This document shows positions 24,065-33,387 of a stretch of 64,000 bases of DNA, in pieces (the first letter of the stretch is position 1; each line of letters begins with the position of its first letter). The DNA comes from Oscheius onirici (lineage: Eukaryota; Nematoda; Chromadorea; Rhabditida; Rhabditidae), in contig OW051468.1 of NCBI GenBank assembly GCA_932521025.1, positions 248,064 to 312,063 on the forward strand, in the 5' to 3' direction. Position numbers and translations under genes: made by a program. Below the pieces are notes generated by a model, which was not told where the DNA came from, did no database searches, and saw only the letters and a list, made by a program, of their open reading frames with translations.

Positions 24065-24327
24065 GCTGGTCAATGAGAGAAATGACGACAATTGCGGTTA
24101 GGTGGAGAGTGAGTAGACTGACGAGAGAACACGACCTTGGGCTGGCGGCAGCGACCGTTCCCCACGTCAATTTTTGTCGGAGTTTAACAAAGAGAAAGAG
24201 GGTACCAGATGTTCAGGTTTGCTGGGTGAATCAGGGACTGGTTAAAATTGTACGGGTCAAGGGGGACAATGGACAGAGAGAGAGAGAGAGACAGAAACAT
24301 TCCAGACAATTTTATGCCAATACAGTC

Positions 24328-27300
24328 TTATTTACCCCAACCCCATCTGTTTCCACCTTGACTTCCTCCCCATCGATCATCGTAGTCTTGATTTCCGCCC
24401 CAAGTTCTTCCTTGCTGCTGTCCCCATTGATTGTTCTGATTCCAGTTAAATTGCTGGCGCGCCGGAGCCACAGGCTCCACAGCTCCAGCTCTGTTGCCAC
24501 ACATCTGCCTCAACTCCATTGGAGCATAGCAAGTTTCACAGCTTTGACGACAATTTTCGGGCATCCAGGGATTCTTTTGGCATTGGCCAGTTCGCTGCCA
24601 GTAGGCACAGTCCTTGTGGTAGTCGTTGCAGGCTGAAAAAGATTTGTCTCTCTTTCCATTGTTCCCTATTCTCCCTCAAGTTTCCAGAAGTTTCTAATTG
24701 AAAGCTTGTTTTAAACTCGTCAAGACTTGTTAAATCTAATTGTCTTTTATAAGCTTTCCGCTTCGTCAGTCGACAGCTACCACGATGGAACAACGCTTCT
24801 CTCCAAAGAGGTCAGGTATTTCTACTTTTTTCAAACTTTTGTACTTCTTTCTCTCAAACTCACTCTACTTTTCTCTGACCATCTTGACTAGGATGTGGAC
24901 TAGTCCCGAGCGATCCAGATCCGAAAACTCTCAGTCTTCAGCCCGAGGGCCGATTCGGGTTTCGGTAGTTCTTCTCAAAAAGACTAGCAAATTGGGTACT
25001 GGAGACTAGAGTAGTGTCAAGGGGGTTAGAGACTCGGTATTTGAGAGTACCTAAGAAAACAGAAAGTATCCTGTCCTTCAAGTCTTTTTCTCGTGTCAGA
25101 TTTCAGGTAATTGCTCTGTACACCGACAAGAAGATGGCTGAATACTGGAGCAGATAATATGGTCAGGAATCGAAGAATACTACTGGAAAGGGGGACGAAC
25201 TGTCGGGAATAAGAAGAGTGAAACTAATGATGCGAAGAACTAAATACCTAGCAACACAAAACGTGGATTGGGAGAAAACTAGAGCCGAAGATATGATCAG
25301 GATTTGAATACTGGAAAGAAGGACGAACCGTTGGGAAGGAGAAGCTAGCTGAATCAGATGCACGAGTGGAACTATTGATGTGATGAACTGACTACCTAGC
25401 CACCCGAAACGTGGATTGGGAGACGGGTCATGCCCGATTTTGGTTTGATGTCTGTCTCACTGTCACTTTCTTTCTCTGTCTCTGTCTTTGTTTCTGTCCC
25501 TCTGTCTCTCACTCACTCCCAAAATTATAGTCCGGACTGCAGTGTCCACAGCTGACTCTACAGTTGCAAGCCATCCATGTCACATTGGCTCGACACTCTC
25601 CCATCATTGCCCAGTGTGGACAGCAGACATTCTCATTGAAGCAGCCCTGAAATCTGTTCCTGACCTCTTATACAAAACTACCGGACTGTTATCGCAATTG
25701 AAAGTCTGCTGCTGCTGTTTTGCCTGCTGTCCCGACTGACATTCCTGTGCTCTGGACTGACTGCATTTGTTACAGCTCCGTCGACAGTTCTCTGACATCC
25801 AGAGAGTATTCTTCGTGCATTCGCCGGATCTAGACCAGATGGGACAATTTTGATGGCGATCAGAACAGTCTGAAATTAATTTTGGCCTGCCTATGACCCT
25901 CTCACCATCCAGAAGCTGATATCTTGGACGACAAATTCCACAGCTGGCTTTGCACCACTGCGCCATGTACCCGGCATTCCGTTGACATTCTCCATTCCGA
26001 GCCCACAAAGCACAGCACTGATTTTCATTGAAGCAAGACTCTTGAGGCTGGATGTTCGTATTAGGAGGAACGGTAACTGGTTGAGGAGTAGTCGGCGGAG
26101 GTGTATTTTGCTAAATTTTTAAGTAATTTTAGAAGGCAACAAAGTTACAGTCAGAACACACTGTCCCCCACTGCAGATTCCATTAAAACATGGATTCTCT
26201 CCAGCCTGGTACATTCCACAGGCTGCTCCGACGCGCATCTTGGAGGAACAGCGAGCCGCTCCGTGGGAAAGGTCACAGAAGAGGAATCTGGAAGAATTTT
26301 AAGGGAATGAATAAGGACAGACCTGGAACCACATTCCCGCTGTTGCTGACTGCATTGAGGTCTTGGAGCATACTCGAACAAATTGTCTGTGTAGAGATTG
26401 GAGATTCCGTCCATGTTTCTGGAAGAATGAACTGATAGAGAAACAGAGACCTACTTGATCGGAGTAAAAGGCGCCAAATTCTGAGCTGCAAAGTGTTGTG
26501 GAGAAGAACAAGCTGCATTATCGGCCGGGAACTGAAGCTCTCTGTCAGCTCGGGACTGCCGACTCTGTCTCCAAATCTCCCAAAGCAGATCAACAAAACA
26601 GTGATGGAGATAGAAAATTGGATCATTAGCTGACGTCGAGGTGTCGAACATGTCACCTCCAATCCACATGTGCACTCCGCCGTGCATATATTCAGGACTG
26701 TTCCAGTCAATGACGACGTTGCAGCCCTAAATCGTCAAAATTTTACTGTAAGATGAAAAATACCTGTTGTGGCGATGTAAAAGCCATAATCTCGTCTACT
26801 CGCTGTTTTCCAAGAAGGTAAGCTATGCCCTGTGGATTAAACAGAGCGCCAGCTTTGCCCGGAGCTCTCTGGAGATTACCTCTCCCTTGCAGTGTTCTCC
26901 AGGGATAAAAAGGACCATTGATGACGTTACCCTGGGCATCAGTAGCTCCCATGAGATCGGCTGTGAAGAGGACAGAGTCTTGGGCATCTGGGAGAGCCTG
27001 ATCGAGGGAAGAGTCCCAGTAGGGAAGGTACAGACTGGCGTCGATTTGGCGAACTGCCATTTCTACTCTGGAATTTTGTTCAATTTTCAGGAAAATAGCA
27101 TAATGGCGAACCTCTTTGTAAATTCCCTGTGCCATGGCAGGAAAGCCGGTCCAGAATGAGCTCCACCGCCACTGTTAGCCGCTGAATGAATTCTGGCCAG
27201 TTTGTCAAACTCTCCCGTCCAAAAATCACTTTTGTTTGTTCCCATTACATAAAGACAACCTGTTTCAGGACCCTAACAGCGTTGTGATAACGCTGTCTCT

Positions 27301-27796
27301 CGTCATCCGTCATCATACGGTATTCTTTTCGTATAGCCTTTCCTAAATACATGCCGTTGGGCAGGGTACAGACTCTGTTTGAGCCACCGCTTCCTGAAAT
27401 GTTTTTTGGAATTATCTTTTTTTCAAAAACCTCGTAAATATGTACACATGCAATCCAGACTCATACATTCGTAAATGCTACTGGCTATCGGGGCAAAATC
27501 TGCAGCGAAACCTTTGCCGATCTGGCCGGCCAAGCCTGGAGGCAGGATTGGTGGTTTGGCAGCTGCCGCTTTCTGGAAAGTTTGAATTTTTTGTCTCTTT
27601 CTTTCTATCTCCCTACCTCTGTCTCTCATACAAAAATATACAAAAAACTTGCCCTAGCCTTCTCGTCCCATCGATTAATCTGAAGACACATTGCCTTCGC
27701 TGCTGGCGGAGCCTTAGCACATGGATCAAAAGCCCTTGTAGTGTTTTGAGCTATAAGAATTGGTACAAAAATCAGTAGGAAAATAGCCGGGCGCAT
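24328..27796 (-). CDS. Secreted tyrosinase with four ShK modules (tyrosinase B)
   Basis: Paralogue of tyrosinase A, same expected chemistry and location. Exons 5' to 3': 27796-27653, 27572-27431, 27393-27260, 27218-27112, 27067-26764, 26726-26455, 26418-26323, 26287-26149, 26110-25906, 25869-25682, 25646-25517, 24632-24328; phases close, 721 residues. Signal peptide [17 protein letters not shown]. Cu[26 protein letters not shown]; Cu[13 protein letters not shown] and [14 protein letters not shown]. Four ShK modules, then a W/Q/N/G-rich tail. It has three introns that A lacks (after PWHREFTKR, in the cysteine-rich linker, within ShK3) and lacks A's intron before the tail. Intron 1 uses a GC donor (GG|GCAAGT at 27652). 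The acceptor of intron 3 should be at 27219-27220 but reads TTTTTGG, not AG; this could mean aberrant splicing or a sequence error. Stops 263 bp before tyrosinase A starts. Confidence 0.91.
24650..25450 (+). repeat. Repeat family R1, copy 4, in the tyrosinase B intron
   Basis: Occupies the intron homologous to that of copy 3 (24633-25516). The first 504 bp (24650-25153) look identical to copy 3. Beyond 25154 the two copies still align (CGTGGATTGGGAGACGGGT, then CCCGATTTTGG) but with many substitutions and indels. Confidence 0.85.
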
Positions 27797-27919
27797 CGAA
27801 TGAAGAAGGGTGACGGACTGCGGTCATGTGTTCCCGAAACGGTTCTACTGTTTTTGCCGAGGAAAAAGTTTGGATTGTAAAGTGTTCGAGGAAGTGGCAT
27901 CATTCTTTAAAATTGAAGC

Positions 27920-27925
27920 TTTATT
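27920..27925 (-). terminator. Poly(A) signal of the MARVEL-like gene
   Basis: AATAAA on the minus strand (TTTATT on plus), 36 bp after the MARVEL-like stop codon and 124 bp before the tyrosinase B start codon. Confidence 0.6.
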
Positions 27926-27960
27926 ATAACCAATAACAATCGAGAAAGTACAACAATTCT

Positions 27961-29050
27961 TCAATAAGGAAGTTCACTGGTCTGAGGATGCTCCTCCGGG
28001 GCATGAACATGAGGATGCCATGACCAGCGCTTCCAATTTTTGAGCAGCATGACCAGATCGACCAAGTACAGTCCCATACAGATGAAAAGAGCTCCCTAAG
28101 CAGAATTTTATACAAATTTGATGAAAAAAGTACCGAAGCTATAGCTGAAGCTGCTTCCCATTCGGGATTGACGTCGGACCAGTGACTGGCGGACGAAATC
28201 CACATGCTGATGCCGCCAAAGAGCAGACCGACGACCATGACGACGTAGAGGAAAATTTCCATAAAAAACCAGGGAGTTGAGGAGACGCGATGGTTTAGGG
28301 CCAGCACGTAGCTGAGAAGGAGGAAAAAGGCCACAATGATTCCGGCTGACGAGAAGAAAAGAGGCAGGCCGCGTTCATTTCCAACGGGATGGGAAATGCC
28401 GACGAGTAGAAGGGCCACGAAGCAGAAAACCTGAACGGATATGTTGCGTATTTTTTGTTACGCGAATTTGCGTACATGCGGCATCTATTTTTTTTGTTAG
28501 AATACAGAATGTATGAATAAATCTCGTACGCAATTTGGAGTAATGAAAAATACGCAAATTTACGTGGAAAACTTAGTTGTCACGTTTGGTTGCAGTTGCA
28601 AGTTGCAAATTCGCGTAAAAAGTACGGAATATAGCGGTTTGGCAGCGGTAGTATGACCAGGAGACTTCAGAAGATCTACTGAAAGCTCGGTACGCAAAAA
28701 TGCGTCATCTACGTTTTTCTGTGCTTTTTGCTCAGTTTTTGTCTTAAAACTGTTAAATTAACTCAGGGCTCAGTTTAGCCCTGGACCAGGTAAAGTCTGT
28801 AAAAAAATGAATGCTACAGTAACCCAAAATTCCTTTCCCTGCGGGACCCCGGAGTCATTTCACCAGGTAATTTTTTTTCACTGTTTTCTGCACAGCCAGA
28901 GTGTAGCAGAAAACTCACAATTTCCAGCGTCTTGACAATCCCTCTAGTGCTGGATGGATATCTCTGATCCAACAGCATTAGTTTGCCGTTGACCTCGACC
29001 ACGTCGGGCTCGTTCGGGAGCTCTTCTTGTTCCTCTCTAGGCTGCCACAT
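27961..29050 (-). CDS. Four-helix MARVEL-like membrane protein
   Basis: Exons 29050-28919, 28430-28134 and 28095-27961 give 187 residues with closing phases. A 44-residue charged N-terminus (MWQPREEQEELPNEPDVVEV) precedes four hydrophobic segments: VFCFVALLLVGISHP, SSAGIIVAFFLLLSYVLAL, FFMEIFLYVVMVVGLLFGGI and GALFICMGLYLVDLVMLL. The short polar tail contains KRWSWHPHVHAPEE. Size and topology fit MAL/plasmolipin/CKLF-type MARVEL proteins of membrane-apposition or apical sorting sites. I assign the family by layout, not by a diagnostic motif; another tetraspan family is possible. The start was chosen because TTGTTCAG lies 7 bp upstream. A non-coding 5' exon with donor at 29307 is an alternative way to reach it. 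Confidence 0.7.
28441..28720. repeat. Cluster of TACGCAAATTTGCGTA-type palindromic words
   Basis: In intron 1 of the MARVEL-like gene: GTTACGCGAATTTGCGTAC (28458-), GTACGCAATTTGG (28527-), TACGCAAATTTACGTGG (28550-), AATTCGCGTAAAAAGTAC (28608-) and TACGCAAAAATGCGTC (28692-). Same word family as the small inverted-repeat elements at 36450, 56680, 58290 and 58945. Confidence 0.65.
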
Positions 29051-29057
29051 ACGACGT

Positions 29058-29066
29058 CTGAACAAG
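29058..29066 (-). promoter_or_regulatory. Candidate spliced-leader acceptor of the MARVEL-like gene
   Basis: Minus strand TCTTGTTCAG ends 7 bp before the ATG at 29050. This tight spacing is typical of nematode trans-spliced genes; cis-splicing from a 5' UTR exon ending at 29308 is the alternative. Confidence 0.45.
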
Positions 29067-29457
29067 AAAATTTTTAAATTCTGGGAGAAAATAAAGGAAG
29101 AACGTAAAAGGAGCTCGCGCGCGAAGAAGGAGCAAGAGCACGAGGAGGCTGTTTGTATTTTCGCGGGAGAGCAATGGCATATTTGTTTGAACTGTGCGGA
29201 AGGAAGGGGGAGGCCGGAGCTCTAGTACTCGCACGCCCGCTAGGAGACACAAACAGAACTAGATAATCCGTCGTACTAATTGTCGAAAAAAGGTAAAGAA
29301 AACTCACCGCAGCGTCGTCGTTCACTGATGGTTGTGTATGGTTAATCCCTGACGGACTGATCCCCGTCAAATCCAGCGGTCATTACGATCATCCTGTAAC
29401 GACTGTCCCCCCGGAAACTGGATGGTTACGAGACAGAGAGAGAGAGACAGAGATTTG

Positions 29458-29463
29458 TTTATT
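29458..29463 (-). terminator. Possible poly(A) signal of the RhoGEF gene
   Basis: AATAAA on the minus strand, 193 bp after the RhoGEF stop codon. Confidence 0.4.
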
Positions 29464-29655
29464 CCAATATTTACAGTTTTTGATTAAAAATGATTATGGA
29501 TAGAAGTAACAACCGTCAAAGTGAATTGTCTTGGATTTCAACCGGGATAGACTTCAGGTCTCTTCTTCCTTTATGGAGCTCTCCCGTTCGCGGTTCATTA
29601 ATCTGGACGAGGAACATCTTAACTGTTTACCATTAACAGAAATATAAGATGTAGA

Positions 29656-32600
29656 TTACCGTCGCAGGCTCAGACTGGAGAACAGGGGAGTACATTTTAG
29701 CATGTCCTTCAACTGGATGGACTCGTAGTTTTCGATGGATTCTTGGAACTTTTCGATCCAGAGCTCTTTGTCACGCTTGTCTGAGGCTTGAAGGGTGTAG
29801 ATTGCTACGACCTGGTAGTATCGAGTGAGATGAATGACCACGAAGGCGAACTTGAGAGAGACTGAAAAAGGTTAAACGATAAGGATTTCTCGATGCCCAA
29901 GAAGGAAGATATCATAAAATTGTTGCTCTTCGCGGAGGAAGAGCTTTACAAAATTTCCCCCGCCTCTGCTCTCACAGGGTCGGAGCTTTCTAATACCTCA
30001 AAAGCTTGAACTTCTAAAAAGTCAAAACGGGTGATTTTTTCCGGGGGGGAGGTCATAAACCAGTCGTGACGACACGATACGGGTGTGACCTTAGTCCACA
30101 TGGCCTAGTGGATAACATCGTTGTCTGGCAATCAAACGTCATCAAGGGGTTGTTGGTTCGACCCCCGCCTATCAAAAAAGTTTTTGCTTTTTAGTTTCTA
30201 GGGTTTTCAAGAGTCCTGAGCACGACTATGATGTCCATTTTCGTTTTTGTTGCTTCAAAAACGGTCGAGGGTAATATTGAGAAAAAAAACAGTAAAAAAT
30301 CGTCTGAATCACTGTTTTCGAGTACCCTTTTTTGTTTATATTTTCTATCCACTTAAAATTGCTCCCAGGTCTGTGTGTGTGTCTGTCTGTCGGAAGCTTT
30401 AATTGGCAATCAAAATGGAGCAATTTGTGCGCACAATTCAGAGGAAAGGAGTTAGTGAAACAAGTTTAGACAAATCAATTTGCAAGTGAATGGACTTTGA
30501 TTATTTTTGGCTAGGGATGGTTTCCAGACAGTAAAGAATCAAGTGCGGGTTAAGAATACGGGAAAGCGTTCAAGGGGGTTTCTACTATAAGTTTAGCTCC
30601 AACGGGGTGAACAAGAGGACAGGGATAGGGGAGAACAGGAGCACGGACAGGGATACGAGAAAACCGGGAAGCAGAGCACATTGGAGAATGCAAGAGTGGA
30701 CAGAGAGAAAGTGTCGAGAAATTAAAAACAGAGGGACAGAGGGACAGAGATCTGTCTCTGTACTTTCAGTCCTTGCAGATTGGCATTTTGCTTCGTGTGC
30801 AATATTTAAGCTACTGTTATCTATTAATTGATCTGGAGAGGGATCAAGCAGCAAACTGTTAACTGTTATCTGTTTTGAAATGTATAAAACTAAGTCACTT
30901 AGCCCCGTAGGGGCGTAGCACAACTTGTAATATAAAAAACCCACTACTCGTCGTTGAATCATTGCTATCCGCATCGCAAAAGACGCACGAGTCCAGAGGA
31001 ACAGGCTGTCTCTGCACGACGTAGTGTTCACTTTTCCCCACGGGGATTCCCTTGACTTTCAGTCGACTGGCGCACTTTTTAGTCTTGGACAAGACGAACA
31101 TGTCGTTGAACAAGAAAGCATAGACATCTGTTGTCTTGCCATTCTCTAAAACTTCGGATTTTTGAACTTTGTGCAAAATGAACTCACCAACGAGTTCCAG
31201 CGGTCCTTCATGGATCAGCTTCCTTCTTGGATGAGCCAGTAAATTTTCACAAAACTGACGGGACAGGGCAACTTTCAGGAACTAAAATTTTAACCTTTAA
31301 AAACTTTTGAGAAGAGCATACGTCTGGAATAAAGGCCCTCGGTTCCAGTTCAGCAATTGGCGGCCAGATGACTTGGGTCTGCAGTTGTTGGAGCCGCTCA
31401 AAGTTGTGGAGCCATTGGACGCTGTCATCGATGGAGCCTAAAAGAGTTTTTTTTGTCTGAATAAGGTACTCACGTAGGGACTCGTTCATAGAGTCTATGA
31501 CTCTCTCGATCTTGGGTTTTTGCTCTTCCGCCTCGGTACATTTGAGAATCTCTTTGAGAAGTATAGGCAGACGGGTGATCCTGAAAATTATGAACTTTGA
31601 GCCGAGTCTGTTACTGAGACAAATTAGACCGTGTGTCGGGCTAGGAGAAATCGCTGCGAGACCAATTTTCCGCCACGATTATAGCGGGTCCCGACACGAT
31701 CTCATCCCAAAATTTTCTTTTTCGCGTTTTCGACGTTTTACACTCATTTTTTCGTCTCCAAACTATATTTAATCGATTTGGCATCAAATTTTACATCAGA
31801 TACGTACGTACATTCCGTTTGCAAAAAACTAGTGATCTGGAAGAAGACGAAAGTTTCTGTTCTTTCCTATTTTTTTTCTTGCCTAAGCAGAGTAATTTTG
31901 ATATCGGAATATACGTAAACTGGTGTAAAATTTAATGCTGAATCGATTAAACATGATTTGAAAACGATAAAAAGAGTGCAAAACGTCGAAAAATGCAAAG
32001 TATGCACTATGTGGGCGAGAACGTGACGGGACCAATGCCAATTGGTCCTGCAGCGGTCCTGCCACTCTGGCGTAGCCGAAGCCTTCCTTTAAGTATTCGT
32101 TGCAAGACACATTTGACCAGTAATTCAACAGATTTTATGAATTTTGTACCTTTGAAGAGGAGCAATTAGTAAATCCTCCAGCTGGAGACGATAACACCGA
32201 GGATCAGTCAAGCAGATTCTCTCAAATTCGGCGAAACGTTCTTCCTTCTGCCTGATTGACTGCAGATACTCCATTGTGGCCTTGTAGTTTATACAGTATG
32301 CCTGAAAGAGTCTGGGTCTCTGACTGTCTCTCTTACCTGATAAGCCGAGATGGTAGACGGACCCTTACTGAACCTTTCAAAGAGCTCGACCACCAGATCA
32401 GTACATTCCCAGCCAGTTTCGGCACTGACGTCCTTGACCAGTGAGAGGAATGACTGACAGAAAGCCCTTGAGATTCGACAAAGCTGGTCCAAATTTCCGA
32501 AGAGAAGATCAGGTTCAACGGCCAAGAGGCATCCTTCGACTTGGCACTTTTTCAGAGGCTCCTTATAGACGTTCCGTAAAACCAGAAGCTGTCGGTGGAG

Positions 32601-33387
32601 GAATTTCAGTTCAGTGTGGAAAAGTTCCCAGACGGCTTGCAGGTACTTTTGCATATGGGGGCTGACCTGCTGGGCTCCGTCGAACATCTCGTCCCAGCAG
32701 ATTGGCTGAAAGTATTTTTCTGTTTTTTTGTCAGACTCTCTGTCTCTGCTCCTCTGTCCCTCTGTCACTTTGTCCCTCTGTCACTTTGTCCCTCTGTCAC
32801 TCTGTTACCTTGTCATTCTGTCATTCTGTCCCTCTGTTCCTCTGTCCCTTTGTCCCTCTCCCTCTCTCTAAAAATTTTACCATAAGCTTCTCCAGTTCAT
32901 CATCTTCCAGTTCGTGGTCCTTGCTACTCTCCAAAGCTGATTGAACATGCTTGATGATCTCTCGCCTCTTGGCTCGATTCGACCACTCATACTGAAATAC
33001 CCCGTTACCGGTAGCCAAAAAAAACTCTTACCAATCTCTTCAAAATCCACGGAGATCTAGCCTTGCTCGGCTCATTGTTCTCGGCATAAAACGCCTGTGC
33101 AGCTATTGTCGCTCTTTGTAAATCTGGAATTTTTCTCTGTCAGGACCCTCTCTTCCAGCCTTACCAGCCAGCATTCCTCCTCCCGAACTAATTGCTCGAT
33201 TGAAGAGATGCGACTCATTCGGACTGATCTGCACGTGTGGAACGATGATGACGTTGTCGGTCGAACAACAACTTCCATCCTTGTGCTGATGCTCGCTTTG
33301 CTTGTCCTCCTGGCCTGGGATGATTGCATGCCGACGGGTGAGCTGCTCCTTGTTCGGATGAATCGCTTGGGCTTCTCCCTCTTCTGG
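29656..33387 (-). CDS. RhoGEF with DH and PH domains, PLEKHG5-like, 5' end not found
   Basis: Guanine-nucleotide exchange factor for Rho GTPases. Exons 5' to 3': 33387-33165, 33123-33032, 32991-32881, 32705-32337, 32301-32150, 31580-31474, 31437-31322, 31281-30945, 29861-29656; phases close, 570 residues from the first exon found. Order: charged N-terminal part (PEEGEAQAIHPNKEQ), a basic/acidic linker (KRREIIKHVQSALESSKD), and a DH domain of about 200 residues (QAVWELFHTELKFLHRQLL start; YRLQLEDLLIAPLQR then RLPILLKEIL as the conserved end helix). A PH domain follows (KTTDVYAFLFNDMFVLSK, then YTLQASDKRDKELWIEKF). The PH pattern is closest to remembered PLEKHG5/6. No ATG is available in the first exon, so more 5' sequence must lie in 33388-40004. 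The long introns (30944-29862 and 32149-31581) hold a SINE and an inverted-repeat element. Confidence 0.82.
30085..30180 (+). repeat. tRNA-derived SINE-like element
   Basis: Box A TGGCCTAGTGG (30109-) and box B GGTTCGACCCC (about 30154-) at tRNA-like spacing, followed by an A-rich stretch (TATCAAAAAAG). The acceptor ends do not pair, so a functional tRNA is unlikely. It lies in the last RhoGEF intron, on the strand opposite to the gene. Confidence 0.55.
31640..32060. mobile_element. Inverted-repeat element in a RhoGEF intron
   Basis: Arms pair at about 31715-31800 with 31917-31998 (GTTTTCGACGTTTTACACTC with its near reverse complement, and AATCGATTxxGCATxAAATTTTACA). Outer parts include GGGTCCCGACACGA (31690) and ACGTGACGGGACC (32020). 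No coding capacity. Confidence 0.65.
32730..32875. repeat. CT-rich microsatellite (CTCTGTCCCTCTGTCA)n
   Basis: Short low-complexity pyrimidine repeat in a RhoGEF intron; translated frames are artefacts of the repeat. Confidence 0.85.

Noticed and set aside
30100..30175. Functional plus-strand tRNA gene
   Set aside because: Boxes A and B are present but acceptor ends do not pair; treated as SINE-like.
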